A DNA stretch of 64,000 nucleotides from Glaciihabitans sp. dw_435. Lineage in GTDB: Bacteria; Actinomycetota; Actinomycetes; Actinomycetales; Microbacteriaceae. The DNA lies in the NCBI RefSeq assembly GCF_018449675.1, contig NZ_JAAVUZ010000001.1, forward strand, positions 310,001 to 374,000. Reading direction: 5' to 3'. The position numbers were made by a program, and so were the translations under genes. This document shows, in pieces, positions 25,519-33,999 of the stretch (positions are counted from its first letter, which is position 1; each line of letters opens with the position of its first letter). The notes beneath the pieces are model-generated. The model saw nothing but the letters and a program-made list of their open reading frames with translations, was not told where the DNA came from and did no database searches.

Positions 25519-25779
25519 ATGAGCGACACCGAACACACCGGCGGCGGTACGTCGACCCTCGACCGCGAACTCGAAGAACTTCTCAATCAGGAGAAGATCG
25601 AAGAGGGCGACCACGAGCGTTTCTCGCACTACGTGCCGAAAGACAAGATTCTCGAGTCGGCCATGACCGGCAAGCCCGTGCGTGCACTGTGCGGCAAGCT
25701 ATGGACTCCCGGGCGCGACCCGGAGAAGTTCCCGGTGTGCCCCACCTGCAAAGAGGTCTACGAAAAGATGAAGAAGTAG
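25519..25779 (+). CDS. DUF3039 protein, small zinc-ribbon-like
   Basis: The 86-residue acidic protein begins MSDTEHTGGGTSTLDRELEE. Its core 'RFSHYVPKDKI', 'GKPVRALCGKLWTPGRDP' and 'FPVCPTCKEVYE' is the DUF3039 pattern found across actinobacteria. Three Cys residues ('LCGK', 'CPTC'), possibly with the His in 'FSHYV', could bind one zinc. The family's function is unknown. It is commonly near pncB, as it is here (convergent). Confidence 0.85.
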   Translation: MSDTEHTGGGTSTLDRELEELLNQEKIEEGDHERFSHYVPKDKILESAMTGKPVRALCGKLWTPGRDPEKFPVCPTCKEVYEKMKK

Positions 25780-25789
25780 CTTCCGCGTC

Positions 25790-27082
25790 TCACGCGTAAA
25801 TCGTCGGAATGGCAGGCTCGCCCCGGCTGAGGCGATGCGCGTCGACCGGCAGCTCCGCCATCGACTGGGCGTGCTGTTCGCGGGCGAGAGCGGTTCCCGC
25901 CTCGCCGCGGTAGATCTCGTTCACCGTGCCATTGGTGATCAACGGCACGAGCAGGGCGCGCTGGCTCTCCGTCGTCGCCTGTTCGTCTCCCACGTGAATC
26001 GTCTCCGTCTGGGCGACCCCGTTGAGGAGGGTCCGCACGGGAAACTTGCGCCCTCCGACGGTGGCCTTCGCCGCTGACTTCTTCGCGACGGAGACCCATG
26101 CGCCCGAGTCATCCCGATGCGCAACCAGCTTATAGACCATGCTCGCGGCGGGGAAGCCGGAACCGGTGACGACCGACGTGCCGACGCCGTAGGCGTTGAC
26201 CGGGGCGGCGCGCAGGGCGGCGATCGTGTACTCGTCCAGGTCGTTGGTGACGGTGATGCGGGTGTTGGTGGCGCCGAGCGCGTCGAGTTGTGCGCGCACC
26301 TCGCCGACGAGAACGGGCAGGTCACCGCTGTCGATGCGGACTGCTCCGAGCTCGGTTCCGGCAACCTTGACCGCGAGGGCGACGGCCGCCTCCACGTCGT
26401 ACGTGTCGACCAGCAGCGTGGTGCCGACGCCCATGGCGGCGACCTGGGCGCGGAAGGCTTCTTCCTCGCTGTCGTGCAGGAGCGTGAAGGCGTGGGCAGC
26501 GGTTCCCATGGTGGGGATGCCCCACTGGCGGCCCGCTTCGAGATTGCTCGTGGCCGAGAACCCGGCGATGTAGGCGGCCCGTGCCGCGGCGACGGCGGCG
26601 TGCTCGGAGGTGCGGCGCGATCCCATTTCCGACAGGGGGCGACCGTCGGCGGCGGACACCATGCGGCTGGCGGCACCGGCGACCGAGCTGTCGTAGTTCA
26701 GTGCGCTGAGCACGAGCGTCTCGAGAATCACTGCCTCGGCGAAGGTGCCCTGCACGACCATGATGGGAGAGCCGGGGAAGTATGCGTCGCCCTCGCGGTA
26801 GCCCGTGATGGAGCCGGAGAAACGGTAGTCCGCGAACCAGTCAATTGTCGCGTCGCTGACGACGTGGTTGTCGCGCAGCCACTGGAGGTCGGCGTCATCA
26901 AAGCGGAAGTCGGCGATGAGGTCGAGCAGTCGTCCCGTTCCCGCGACGACGCCGTACCGGCGTCCGTCGGGCAGACGCCGGGCGAAGACCTCGAAGACAC
27001 TCTCGCGGTGCGCCCTGCCGCTGCCGATGGCCGCGTCGATCATTGTCAATTCATACCGGTCGGTGAGGAACGCACTGGTCAT
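25790..27082 (-). CDS. pncB: Nicotinate phosphoribosyltransferase
   Basis: The 430-residue enzyme starts MTSAFLTDRYELTMIDAAI, the typical PncB N-terminus. It carries 'FEVFARRLPDGRRYGV', the catalytic-region 'PTMGTAAHAFTLLHDSE' and the phosphate-binding 'RIDSGDLPVLVGEVR'. It makes nicotinate mononucleotide from nicotinate and PRPP in NAD salvage. It is divergent from murL. Confidence 0.95.
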   Translation of the reverse strand: MTSAFLTDRYELTMIDAAIGSGRAHRESVFEVFARRLPDGRRYGVVAGTGRLLDLIADFRFDDADLQWLRDNHVVSDATIDWFADYRFSGSITGYREGDAYFPGSPIMVVQGTFAEAVILETLVLSALNYDSSVAGAASRMVSAADGRPLSEMGSRRTSEHAAVAAARAAYIAGFSATSNLEAGRQWGIPTMGTAAHAFTLLHDSEEEAFRAQVAAMGVGTTLLVDTYDVEAAVALAVKVAGTELGAVRIDSGDLPVLVGEVRAQLDALGATNTRITVTNDLDEYTIAALRAAPVNAYGVGTSVVTGSGFPAASMVYKLVAHRDDSGAWVSVAKKSAAKATVGGRKFPVRTLLNGVAQTETIHVGDEQATTESQRALLVPLITNGTVNEIYRGEAGTALAREQHAQSMAELPVDAHRLSRGEPAIPTIYA

Positions 27083-27207
27083 CCTGCAAGCCTACGGCGA
27101 CCCGCGGGGTGGCCCGTGTCGCGCACCGGCAGCCCCAAGGGGCCTCACAGTAAGATCGTTGTGCGCCGGAGTCAGTGCCGTCGCACAGAAAAGAGGCGGG
27201 CGCGTTA

Positions 27208-28560
27208 ATGGTCTTTGTACCCGGGGATGTCACGGAATTCCGCTACCTCGACGCTCGGATCGACCGCACGACCGGCCTTGCCGAGTTTTCGTTCGCCTTC
27301 GTCGGCAGCGGTGACGAGTCGTTCGTCGAGCGCATCGGATTCACGCTGCCGGAGGATTCGGCAGCGGTGGACTGGGAACGCGTGCAGTCGACCCTCGTGC
27401 TGCTCGGCGCCGTGCTGAGCACCAGTTACTACAAGGCCGCGGCTCCCTCACGCTTCGTCGTCGAGGCTGCCGGCCTCGGTCCCGAGGGTGTGCGCTACCT
27501 CTCCGCCATCATCGAGAACGGTCTCGGTGAGTTCGCCTATCGTGCCGGCTTGCCCGGCCTGCTGACCCCGGAAATCGTGGTGACCAACACCGCGGACACC
27601 TTCGTCCCGTGGACCCACACCGTCGCCGCCACGGGTGCACCCCTTGTCGCCATCGGTGGAGGTAAGGACTCGGTCATGTCGGTCGAGTCGACCGTGGACG
27701 TCGGCTTCGCCCCGGTGCAGTTCGCCGTCAACCCGAACTCGATCATTAAGCGGGTTGCCGCCGTCTCGGGTCATCCGCTCGTCACCGCCTCCCGCACCAT
27801 CGACCGCCGCCTGCTCGAGCTCAACGCCGAGGGCGCGCTCAACGGCCACGTGCCGGTGACCGCCATGAACTCGCTGATCGCCGTGATCCAGTCGCAGTTG
27901 CTGGGGCTGGGGCCCGTCGTGATGTCGAACGAGTCGTCGGCGTCCGACCCGACCCTCCAGTGGAACGGTCGCTGGATCAACCACCAGTGGTCGAAGAGCC
28001 TCGAGGCAGAGCGTGCCCTCGTCTCCGTTCTCGCCGACCAGGTGGGACTCACCGACGCGTACTTCTCGCTGCTGCGCCCCTTCTCGGAGCTGCGCATCGC
28101 CCGCGGCTTCGCCGGAACCACCAAGTACGACGCCGCGATCGTCAGCTGCAACCGCGCCTACCGCCTGGGGGCCGCGAACGTCGGCTGGTGTGGTGACTGC
28201 GACAAGTGCCGCTTCGTCTTTCTCGCGTTTGCCCCGTTCATGTCGGGCGAGCGCCTCACCGGCATCTTCGGCAAGAACATGTTTGACGACGCCACGCAGC
28301 TGCCGGGCTACCGCGCACTGCTCGGACTCGACGCGCACAAGCCGTTCGAGTGTGTGGGCGAAGAGGCCGAGTGCTCGGTCGCGATGAGCCTCGCGGCCCG
28401 CTCGCCCGAGTGGTCCTCGACCGCCGTGTTGCGCGCGCTCGTCGAGGAGATTCCCACGCTTGCCACCGGGGACCCCGCCCTCGAGCGCCAGGTGTTCGCC
28501 GACTCCGACGCGCTCGCCCTCACCGAGCAGTACGAGAAGGCGCGGCATGCCCTCGTCTGA
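27208..28560 (+). CDS. murL: UDP-MurNAc-L-Ala-L-Glu epimerase (MurL)
   Basis: The 450-residue protein has an ATP-pyrophosphatase-like loop near 155 ('VAIGGGKDSVMSVEST') and the conserved Cys cluster 'NVGWCGDCDKCRFVFLAFAPF' (split at residues 330-350), the features I associate with MurL. In Xanthomonas, MurL uses ATP and Mg to convert the terminal L-Glu of UDP-MurNAc-L-Ala-L-Glu to D-Glu. The ATG at 27208 has AAGAGGCGGG in front, and a TAAGAT -10 box lies at 27151-27156. It overlaps murD2 by 14 nt. That partner is strong support, since MurD2 makes its substrate. The assignment is from motifs and context. Confidence 0.85.
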   Translation: MVFVPGDVTEFRYLDARIDRTTGLAEFSFAFVGSGDESFVERIGFTLPEDSAAVDWERVQSTLVLLGAVLSTSYYKAAAPSRFVVEAAGLGPEGVRYLSAIIENGLGEFAYRAGLPGLLTPEIVVTNTADTFVPWTHTVAATGAPLVAIGGGKDSVMSVESTVDVGFAPVQFAVNPNSIIKRVAAVSGHPLVTASRTIDRRLLELNAEGALNGHVPVTAMNSLIAVIQSQLLGLGPVVMSNESSASDPTLQWNGRWINHQWSKSLEAERALVSVLADQVGLTDAYFSLLRPFSELRIARGFAGTTKYDAAIVSCNRAYRLGAANVGWCGDCDKCRFVFLAFAPFMSGERLTGIFGKNMFDDATQLPGYRALLGLDAHKPFECVGEEAECSVAMSLAARSPEWSSTAVLRALVEEIPTLATGDPALERQVFADSDALALTEQYEKARHALV

Positions 28561-29977
28561 TTCGCTGGCCGGGTTCGGTACGGAAGCGGATGCCACGGGG
28601 CTGGCCGGTCTCGCCGGCGCGCGCGTGCTCATCCTCGGTACCGGGCGTGAGGGTGTCGCGGCAGCCGATGCGATCCTGTCCGCCGGCACCGCGGCCAGTG
28701 TTGTCGCGGCCGATGATAAGGACGGCGCGTCCGCGATCGCGTGGCGCGAGAAGTACGGCCCGGGTATCGACGTCCTGATCGCGCCCCGCCCCGAGGATCT
28801 CGTGGGTCGGGTGGATGTGGTCGTCAAGTCGCCGGGCATCAGCCCGGGTCATCCACTCGTCTCCGTCCTCACCGCCGTGGGGCTGCGCATCACCAGCGGC
28901 ACCGACCTGTGGATGGCGGCCAACTTCGCCACCACCACGGGCATTACCGGCAGCAAGGGCAAGAGCACGACGGCGTCGCTCATCCACCACCTGACGAACG
29001 CGCTCGGTGGGCGGTCGGTGCTGGGCGGCAACATCGGGGTTCCGCTGCTCGCGCTCGGGCCGGCCCCGCGCACGGTGGTCGAGCTCTCCAGCTACCAGTG
29101 CCAGAGCCTGACGATCTCGCCGGATGTCGCCGTGCTCACCTCGCTGTTCGCCGAGCACCTGGACTGGCACGGCAGCGAAGAGAACTACTACGCCGACAAG
29201 CTGAATCTCATCGGGCATAGCCCGCGGCGGGTGATCCTCAACGCCGAGGACGCCGACCTGCTCGCCGCCGTGACCCGCCTGCACCCGGACGTCGAATTCG
29301 AGAGCGTCGGTGCCGACCACCGCTGGGGCGTGCGCGAGCACGACGGCTCCGACTGGATCATGCGCGGCGACGAGCCGATCATGCCCCGCGAGCGACTGCG
29401 GTTGCTCGGCCGGCACAACGCGCTCAACGCCTGCCTCGCGCTGGCAGCGGTCGAAGCGGCCGGGATCGAGGTGGATGCCACGGCAGCCGCCTCCGCCCTC
29501 GAACAGTTTCTTCCGCTCGAGCACCGTCTCGAGCCGATCGCGGACCCGTCCGGTCTCACCTTCGTCAACGATTCCCTCTCGACGAGTCCCTTCGCGACCA
29601 TCGAGGCGCTGAAGGCGTTCGCGTCTCCCGATGTCACGCTCATCGTGGGTGGCCAGGACAGGGGAGTGGACTACACGCCGCTGGCTGACTTCCTCGCGGG
29701 TCATCCGGTGTCCGCCGTCGTCGGGCTGCCGCCGAGCGGCCCCCGCATCCTCGCCACGATGGACGGCCTCGACCTGCACCGCGAACTTGCGGATGACATG
29801 CTGGACGCCGTCACCCGTGCCCGCGCGCTCACCCCCGCCGCCGGAACGGTGCTGCTGTCCCCGGGAGCACCGAGCTACGGTATTTACCGCGACTTCGCCG
29901 ACCGCGCCGACGACTTCCGTCGCGTGATCGCTGCCACCATCCCACCCGACCTTCCCGACGAAAAGAGCACCTCGTAA
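28547..29977 (+). CDS. murD2: UDP-MurNAc-L-Ala-L-Glu ligase (MurD2)
   Basis: The 476-residue Mur ligase has an N-terminal Rossmann segment ('[15 protein letters not shown]'), the ATP loop '[14 protein letters not shown]', 'GGNIGVPLL', '[11 protein letters not shown]', '[19 protein letters not shown]' and a C-terminal domain ('[16 protein letters not shown]'). Where D-Glu-specific MurD usually has NDSKATN, this protein has NDSLSTS, and '[10 protein letters not shown]' replaces the usual 'SPACASxDQF'. The differences fall in the amino-acid-binding part, fitting an enzyme that adds L-Glu. It is coupled to murL (14-nt overlap) and rph (TAATG). Confidence 0.85.
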   Translation: MPSSDSLAGFGTEADATGLAGLAGARVLILGTGREGVAAADAILSAGTAASVVAADDKDGASAIAWREKYGPGIDVLIAPRPEDLVGRVDVVVKSPGISPGHPLVSVLTAVGLRITSGTDLWMAANFATTTGITGSKGKSTTASLIHHLTNALGGRSVLGGNIGVPLLALGPAPRTVVELSSYQCQSLTISPDVAVLTSLFAEHLDWHGSEENYYADKLNLIGHSPRRVILNAEDADLLAAVTRLHPDVEFESVGADHRWGVREHDGSDWIMRGDEPIMPRERLRLLGRHNALNACLALAAVEAAGIEVDATAAASALEQFLPLEHRLEPIADPSGLTFVNDSLSTSPFATIEALKAFASPDVTLIVGGQDRGVDYTPLADFLAGHPVSAVVGLPPSGPRILATMDGLDLHRELADDMLDAVTRARALTPAAGTVLLSPGAPSYGIYRDFADRADDFRRVIAATIPPDLPDEKSTS

Positions 29978-30702
29978 TGACCCGCACCGACGGCCGCGCC
30001 GACAACGACCTCCGCGAAATCACCATCGAGCGCGGATGGAGCACGCAGGCCGAGGGCTCCGCCCTCATCTCGTTCGGCAACACCAAGGTGCTGTGCACCG
30101 CGACGTTCACCAACGGCGTTCCGCGCTGGCTCGCCGGCAAGGGCAAGGGCTGGGTCACCGCGGAGTACTCGATGCTGCCGCGCTCGACGAACTCCCGCAT
30201 GGACCGTGAATCGGTCAAGGGCAAGATCGGCGGCCGCACGCACGAGATCTCCCGCCTGATCGGCCGCTCGCTGCGGGCAGTCATCGACACTAAGGCGCTC
30301 GGCGAGAACACGATCGTCATCGACTGCGACGTGCTGCAGGCCGACGGCGGCACGCGCACCGCGGCAATCACCGGCGCCTACGTCGCCCTGGTGGACGCGA
30401 TCGAGTGGGCACGCGAGAAGAAGTTCATCGGCCAGAAGTCGCAGCCCATCATCGACAGCGTCGCCGCGGTATCCGTCGGCATCATCGACGGAACCCCCAT
30501 GCTCGACCTGGCCTACGTCGAGGACGTGCGCGCCGAGACCGACATGAACGTTGTCGTCACCGGCCGCGGCCTCTTCGTCGAGGTGCAGGGCACCGCAGAG
30601 GGCGCACCGTTCGATCGCACCGAGCTCAACAACCTGCTCGACCTCGCGCTCGCCGGCGGCATCACCCTCACCGAGCTGCAGAAGGCCGCGCTCGCATCAT
30701 GA
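29977..30702 (+). CDS. rph: Ribonuclease PH
   Basis: The 241-residue phosphorolytic exonuclease trims tRNA 3' ends. It carries '[15 protein letters not shown]', '[18 protein letters not shown]', '[17 protein letters not shown]', 'RIGR'-like '[15 protein letters not shown]' and '[20 protein letters not shown]'. The ATG overlaps the murD2 stop by one base, and the stop overlaps rdgB (ATGA). The rph-rdgB order is a conserved actinobacterial pair. Confidence 0.97.
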   Translation: MTRTDGRADNDLREITIERGWSTQAEGSALISFGNTKVLCTATFTNGVPRWLAGKGKGWVTAEYSMLPRSTNSRMDRESVKGKIGGRTHEISRLIGRSLRAVIDTKALGENTIVIDCDVLQADGGTRTAAITGAYVALVDAIEWAREKKFIGQKSQPIIDSVAAVSVGIIDGTPMLDLAYVEDVRAETDMNVVVTGRGLFVEVQGTAEGAPFDRTELNNLLDLALAGGITLTELQKAALAS

Positions 30703-31295
30703 GCGCCGCGCCCGTGAAGGTCGTTCTTGCCACGCACAACCCGCACAAGGTCGAGGAACTGCGCCGCATTCTCGGCGACCGCCTCGCCGGCATCGAGCTG
30801 ATCGGTTACGACGGCCCCGAACCAGTCGAGGACGGCGCCACGTTCGAAGAAAATGCGCTGATCAAGGCGCGTGCGGCGGCGCTCTTCACGGGTTTGCCTG
30901 CGATAGCGGATGACTCGGGCATCTCTGTCGACGCGCTGGGAGGTGCGCCCGGCATCCACTCCGCCCGGTACGCAGGTAACCGCGATGACGCCGAGAACCT
31001 CGAACTGCTGCTCACCAACGTTGCCGCGCTGGGAGCAGGCGCGGACAGGTCTGCGCACTTCACCTGTGCCGCGGCGCTTGTGGACGGTGACTTCGAGCAC
31101 GTCGAGCTCGGAATCTGGCCGGGCAAGGTTCTCGCGGAGGCCGTCGGAGGCGGAGGGTTCGGGTACGACCCCATCTTCCAGCCCACCGGGTCCGCGATCA
31201 GTGCCGCAGAGATGACTGCCGACGAGAAGGACGCGGTTAGTCATCGCGCCCTCGCGTTCGGTCAGCTGATCCGGGTCATCCAGGACCGCATCTAG
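30699..31295 (+). CDS. rdgB: Non-canonical purine NTP pyrophosphatase (RdgB/HAM1)
   Basis: The 198-residue enzyme hydrolyses ITP, XTP and dITP. It carries '[18 protein letters not shown]', '[18 protein letters not shown]', '[20 protein letters not shown]' and '[10 protein letters not shown]', the full family pattern. It is last in the murL-murD2-rph-rdgB operon. Confidence 0.96.
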   Translation: MSAAPVKVVLATHNPHKVEELRRILGDRLAGIELIGYDGPEPVEDGATFEENALIKARAAALFTGLPAIADDSGISVDALGGAPGIHSARYAGNRDDAENLELLLTNVAALGAGADRSAHFTCAAALVDGDFEHVELGIWPGKVLAEAVGGGGFGYDPIFQPTGSAISAAEMTADEKDAVSHRALAFGQLIRVIQDRI

Positions 31296-31353
31296 CCTGC
31301 GGATTCTCCGGCCGCACGGGAATAAGGCGTCCGTGGCGCGCTAAGATTTCGGT

Positions 31354-32586
31354 GTGCCGAAAACTGGTCTTGCCACCAACCGAAAACTGCGCGGCGTCAT
31401 GCTGCTCGGTCCGGCATTTGTCGCGGCTATCGCATACGTCGACCCGGGCAACGTCGCCGCGAACCTGACCGGCGGTGCTCGGTACGGGTACCTCCTCGTG
31501 TGGGTGCTGGTGGCGGCCAACCTCATGGCGGGACTCGTGCAGTACCAGTCCGCCAAGCTCGGCCTCGTCAGTGGGCACACCCTCCCCGAGCTCCTCGGGC
31601 AACGCCTGCGCCCGGTATCCCGGCGCGCGTTCTGGGTGCAGGCGGAACTCGTGGCGATCGCGACCGACCTCGCGGAGGTCATCGGTGGGGCAATCGCGCT
31701 GCACCTGCTCTTCAACCTCCCGCTGCTGCTCGGTGGTGCCATCGTCGGTGGGGTATCGATGGTGCTGCTGTACCTGCAGAGCAAGTTCGGACAGCGTCCG
31801 TTCGAAGCCGTCATCATCGGATTGCTGGCGATCATCGCCATCGGCTTCCTCGCGGGCCTCGCGGTGAGCCCACCCGATGGCGCACAGGTGCTGGGCGGCC
31901 TCGTGCCGCGCTTTGACGGCACGGACTCCGTCTTGCTGGCGGCGAGCATGCTCGGCGCCACCGTGATGCCCCACGCGATCTACGTGCACTCCGCGTTGGC
32001 GCGCGACCGCCACGGAAAAGCCGACGGTATCGAGGGCACGAGCAGGCTGCTGCGGGCCACCCGCTGGGATGTCATCATCGCCCTGGGGCTCGCTGGGCTC
32101 GTCAACATCGGCATGCTCCTGCTGGCGGCAGTGAACCTGCGCGGCGTCACCGGGGTCGACACCATCGAGGGCGCGCACGCGGCGATCAGTGACACCCTCG
32201 GAACCGGGGTCGCCCTCGTCTTCGCGATCGGGCTGCTCGCCTCGGGACTCGCCTCCACCTCGGTGGGCAGCTACGCGGGAGCAACCATCATGGCGGGCCT
32301 GCTCAAGCGCCGCATCCCGATCTTCGCCCGTCGCATCATCACGCTCATTCCCGCCCTTCTCGTGCTCGGGCTCGGCGCCGACCCCACCCAGGCCCTCGTC
32401 ATCAGCCAGGTCGCCCTGAGCTTCGGCATCCCGTTTGCTCTTGTTCCCCTGCTGCGACTCACCAACGACCGCACCGTGATGGGCGAGTCGGTCAATCGCC
32501 CCGTCGTTCGGGTGCTGCTGACGATCATCGTCGGTCTCGTGGTCTGCTTGAACCTCGCGCTCATCTACCTGACCATCACGACCTAG
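31354..32586 (+). CDS. mntH: Nramp-family divalent metal transporter (MntH)
   Basis: The 410-residue proton-coupled Mn(II)/Fe(II) importer has the metal site of helix 1 in 'YVDPGNVAANLTGGARYGY' and that of helix 6 in 'GATVMPHAIYVHSAL'. About 11 membrane helices are present. TAAGAT (31342-31347) lies 6 nt before the GTG start with no Shine-Dalgarno sequence, so the message is probably leaderless. The gene is followed 11 nt later by an MntR-like repressor on the same strand, consistent with manganese control. Confidence 0.95.
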   Translation: MPKTGLATNRKLRGVMLLGPAFVAAIAYVDPGNVAANLTGGARYGYLLVWVLVAANLMAGLVQYQSAKLGLVSGHTLPELLGQRLRPVSRRAFWVQAELVAIATDLAEVIGGAIALHLLFNLPLLLGGAIVGGVSMVLLYLQSKFGQRPFEAVIIGLLAIIAIGFLAGLAVSPPDGAQVLGGLVPRFDGTDSVLLAASMLGATVMPHAIYVHSALARDRHGKADGIEGTSRLLRATRWDVIIALGLAGLVNIGMLLLAAVNLRGVTGVDTIEGAHAAISDTLGTGVALVFAIGLLASGLASTSVGSYAGATIMAGLLKRRIPIFARRIITLIPALLVLGLGADPTQALVISQVALSFGIPFALVPLLRLTNDRTVMGESVNRPVVRVLLTIIVGLVVCLNLALIYLTITT

Positions 32587-32597
32587 GACCGTTGCGC

Positions 32598-33299
32598 ATG
32601 AAGACCCAATCGGTAGTCGAGGACTACGTCAAAGTGATTTACAGCCACACGGAGTGGCAGCCGGAGCCCATCACGCCCTCGGTGCTTGCCGCGCGGTTGG
32701 GGCTCGCCGCGTCATCCGTCACCGAAATGGTCAAGAAACTTGCCGCACAGGGACTGGCGACCCACGTGAAGTACGGCGCCGTCACCCTCACTGCGCAGGG
32801 CACGGAGTTGGCGCTGCGCATGCTGCGGCGCCACCGGCTCATCGAGACGTGGCTCGTCGAGCAGTACGCGTACCGCTGGGACGAAGTGCACGATGAAGCC
32901 GAGGTGCTCGAACACGCGCTGAGTGACCGGTTGCTGGACGCGATCGACGAGCAGCTGGGCTTTCCCTCGCGGGATCCGCACGGCGACCCCATCCCCGCGA
33001 GGGACGGCACGATCACGCGCCCGGTTGGAGTACTGCTGCGGGATGCCTCGGAGGGCAGCACCGGGCGGGTGGTGCGCATCAGCGACCGCGACCCCCTGCT
33101 GTTGCGGCACCTCGAGGCGGAAGGCATCACGCTCGACACGGACCTGACGGTCATCGGTCGCGCGCCGTTCGGCGGAGGATTTCTTGTGCGCCTGGGTGCG
33201 CACGCCGGGGACGCCACCTCTGCCGCGACCGGTGCCACCCCCGCAGATCTCGACCTCGGCGACCAGGCCCTCGAGTCGATCTGGATCGCCGCGGCATAG
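32598..33299 (+). CDS. mntR: DtxR-family metalloregulator, MntR-like
   Basis: The ~233-residue protein has a winged helix (1-75), a DtxR dimerisation/metal domain ('MLRRHRLIETWLVEQY', 'WDEVHDEAEVLEHALSDR') and a C-terminal SH3-like FeoA domain ('RVVRISDRDPLLLRHL' to 'GGGFLVRLG'). At the position where iron-sensing DtxR/IdeR have Cys (VHxEAC), this protein has Glu (VHDEAE), as in Mn-responsive MntR. Together with adjacent mntH this points to Mn sensing. ATG 32598 is preferred to a TTG 6 nt upstream. Confidence 0.88.
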   Translation: MKTQSVVEDYVKVIYSHTEWQPEPITPSVLAARLGLAASSVTEMVKKLAAQGLATHVKYGAVTLTAQGTELALRMLRRHRLIETWLVEQYAYRWDEVHDEAEVLEHALSDRLLDAIDEQLGFPSRDPHGDPIPARDGTITRPVGVLLRDASEGSTGRVVRISDRDPLLLRHLEAEGITLDTDLTVIGRAPFGGGFLVRLGAHAGDATSAATGATPADLDLGDQALESIWIAAA

Positions 33300-33357
33300 C
33301 GCGGGACCGGGGGAGCCGCCACGCGGGTACTGCCGCCCGCGTAGAGTAGCGAACGCC

Positions 33358-33906
33358 ATGAATACAAGTAACCCCTCAGACATTCCCGTTGACGCCCCGC
33401 CCGCAGACCGCATCGCGGCTGCCGTGAAGCGATGGGGGGAGGACGAGGTCGTCGCTCGCTCCATCGCCCTGATGGCCGGGCGCAACGCCGGTGACGACGT
33501 GCTGCTGTACGTCGGAGGAGTGCACGCGCAGGGCATCCTCGATGGCGCTCCTGCTCTCTACTGGCCCGAGGTGTGGGGCGCCCGCGCGCTCACCTTCGTG
33601 TGGAACGACAATGCCGTGACCGCGATCACCGCCGGGCTCACCAACCAGGCCTGGCGCGTGCGCGAGATGAGCCTGCGCGTGGCAACCCTGCGCAAGCTCG
33701 ATGTCGCCGACGTTGTGCGTCCGCTGCTCAAGGACGAGGTTGCACGCGTCCGCAGCGGAGCCGCCCGTGCCCTCGGTGAGCTCGGGGACCTGAGCGACAC
33801 GGATCCGATCGGCGCCCTGTTCGGCGACGAAGAGGTCGAGGTCCGCCGTGCGGCCGATCAGGCCCGCAAGCGCCTCACCGCGCGGTTCCCCGCAGCCAAG
33901 GAGTAA
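33358..33906 (+). CDS. HEAT-repeat protein of unknown function
   Basis: The 182-residue protein has a variable N-terminus followed by helical repeats from about residue 80: 'GLTNQAWRVREMSLRVAT', 'PLLKDEVARVRSGAARALGELG' and 'ALFGDEEVEVRRAADQAR', each a HEAT-type helix pair. Such repeats bind other proteins. There is no catalytic motif. A TAGAGT box 10 nt before the ATG and absence of a Shine-Dalgarno sequence suggest a short or missing leader. Confidence 0.75.
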   Translation: MNTSNPSDIPVDAPPADRIAAAVKRWGEDEVVARSIALMAGRNAGDDVLLYVGGVHAQGILDGAPALYWPEVWGARALTFVWNDNAVTAITAGLTNQAWRVREMSLRVATLRKLDVADVVRPLLKDEVARVRSGAARALGELGDLSDTDPIGALFGDEEVEVRRAADQARKRLTARFPAAKE

Positions 33907-33947
33907 CCAGACTCCGGGTCATCCCGAAGCACTGCGTTAACAAGACG

Positions 33948-33982
33948 AGGGCGAGACAGAAGCACAGCTTCCGTCTCGCCCT
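33948..33982. terminator. Bidirectional hairpin between convergent genes
   Basis: The arms AGGGCGAGAC and GTCTCGCCCT pair perfectly, with an inner GAAGC/GCTTC stem around ACA. It lies between the HEAT gene (+) and the HtaA-type gene (-), serving both. Confidence 0.75.
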
Positions 33983-33999
33983 GGCGCGTTAGTGCGGTG

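Noticed and set aside
27448-28839. A 463-codon minus-strand frame over murL and murD2
   Set aside because: No start signal or domain; the plus-strand genes are recognisable and fit the operon.
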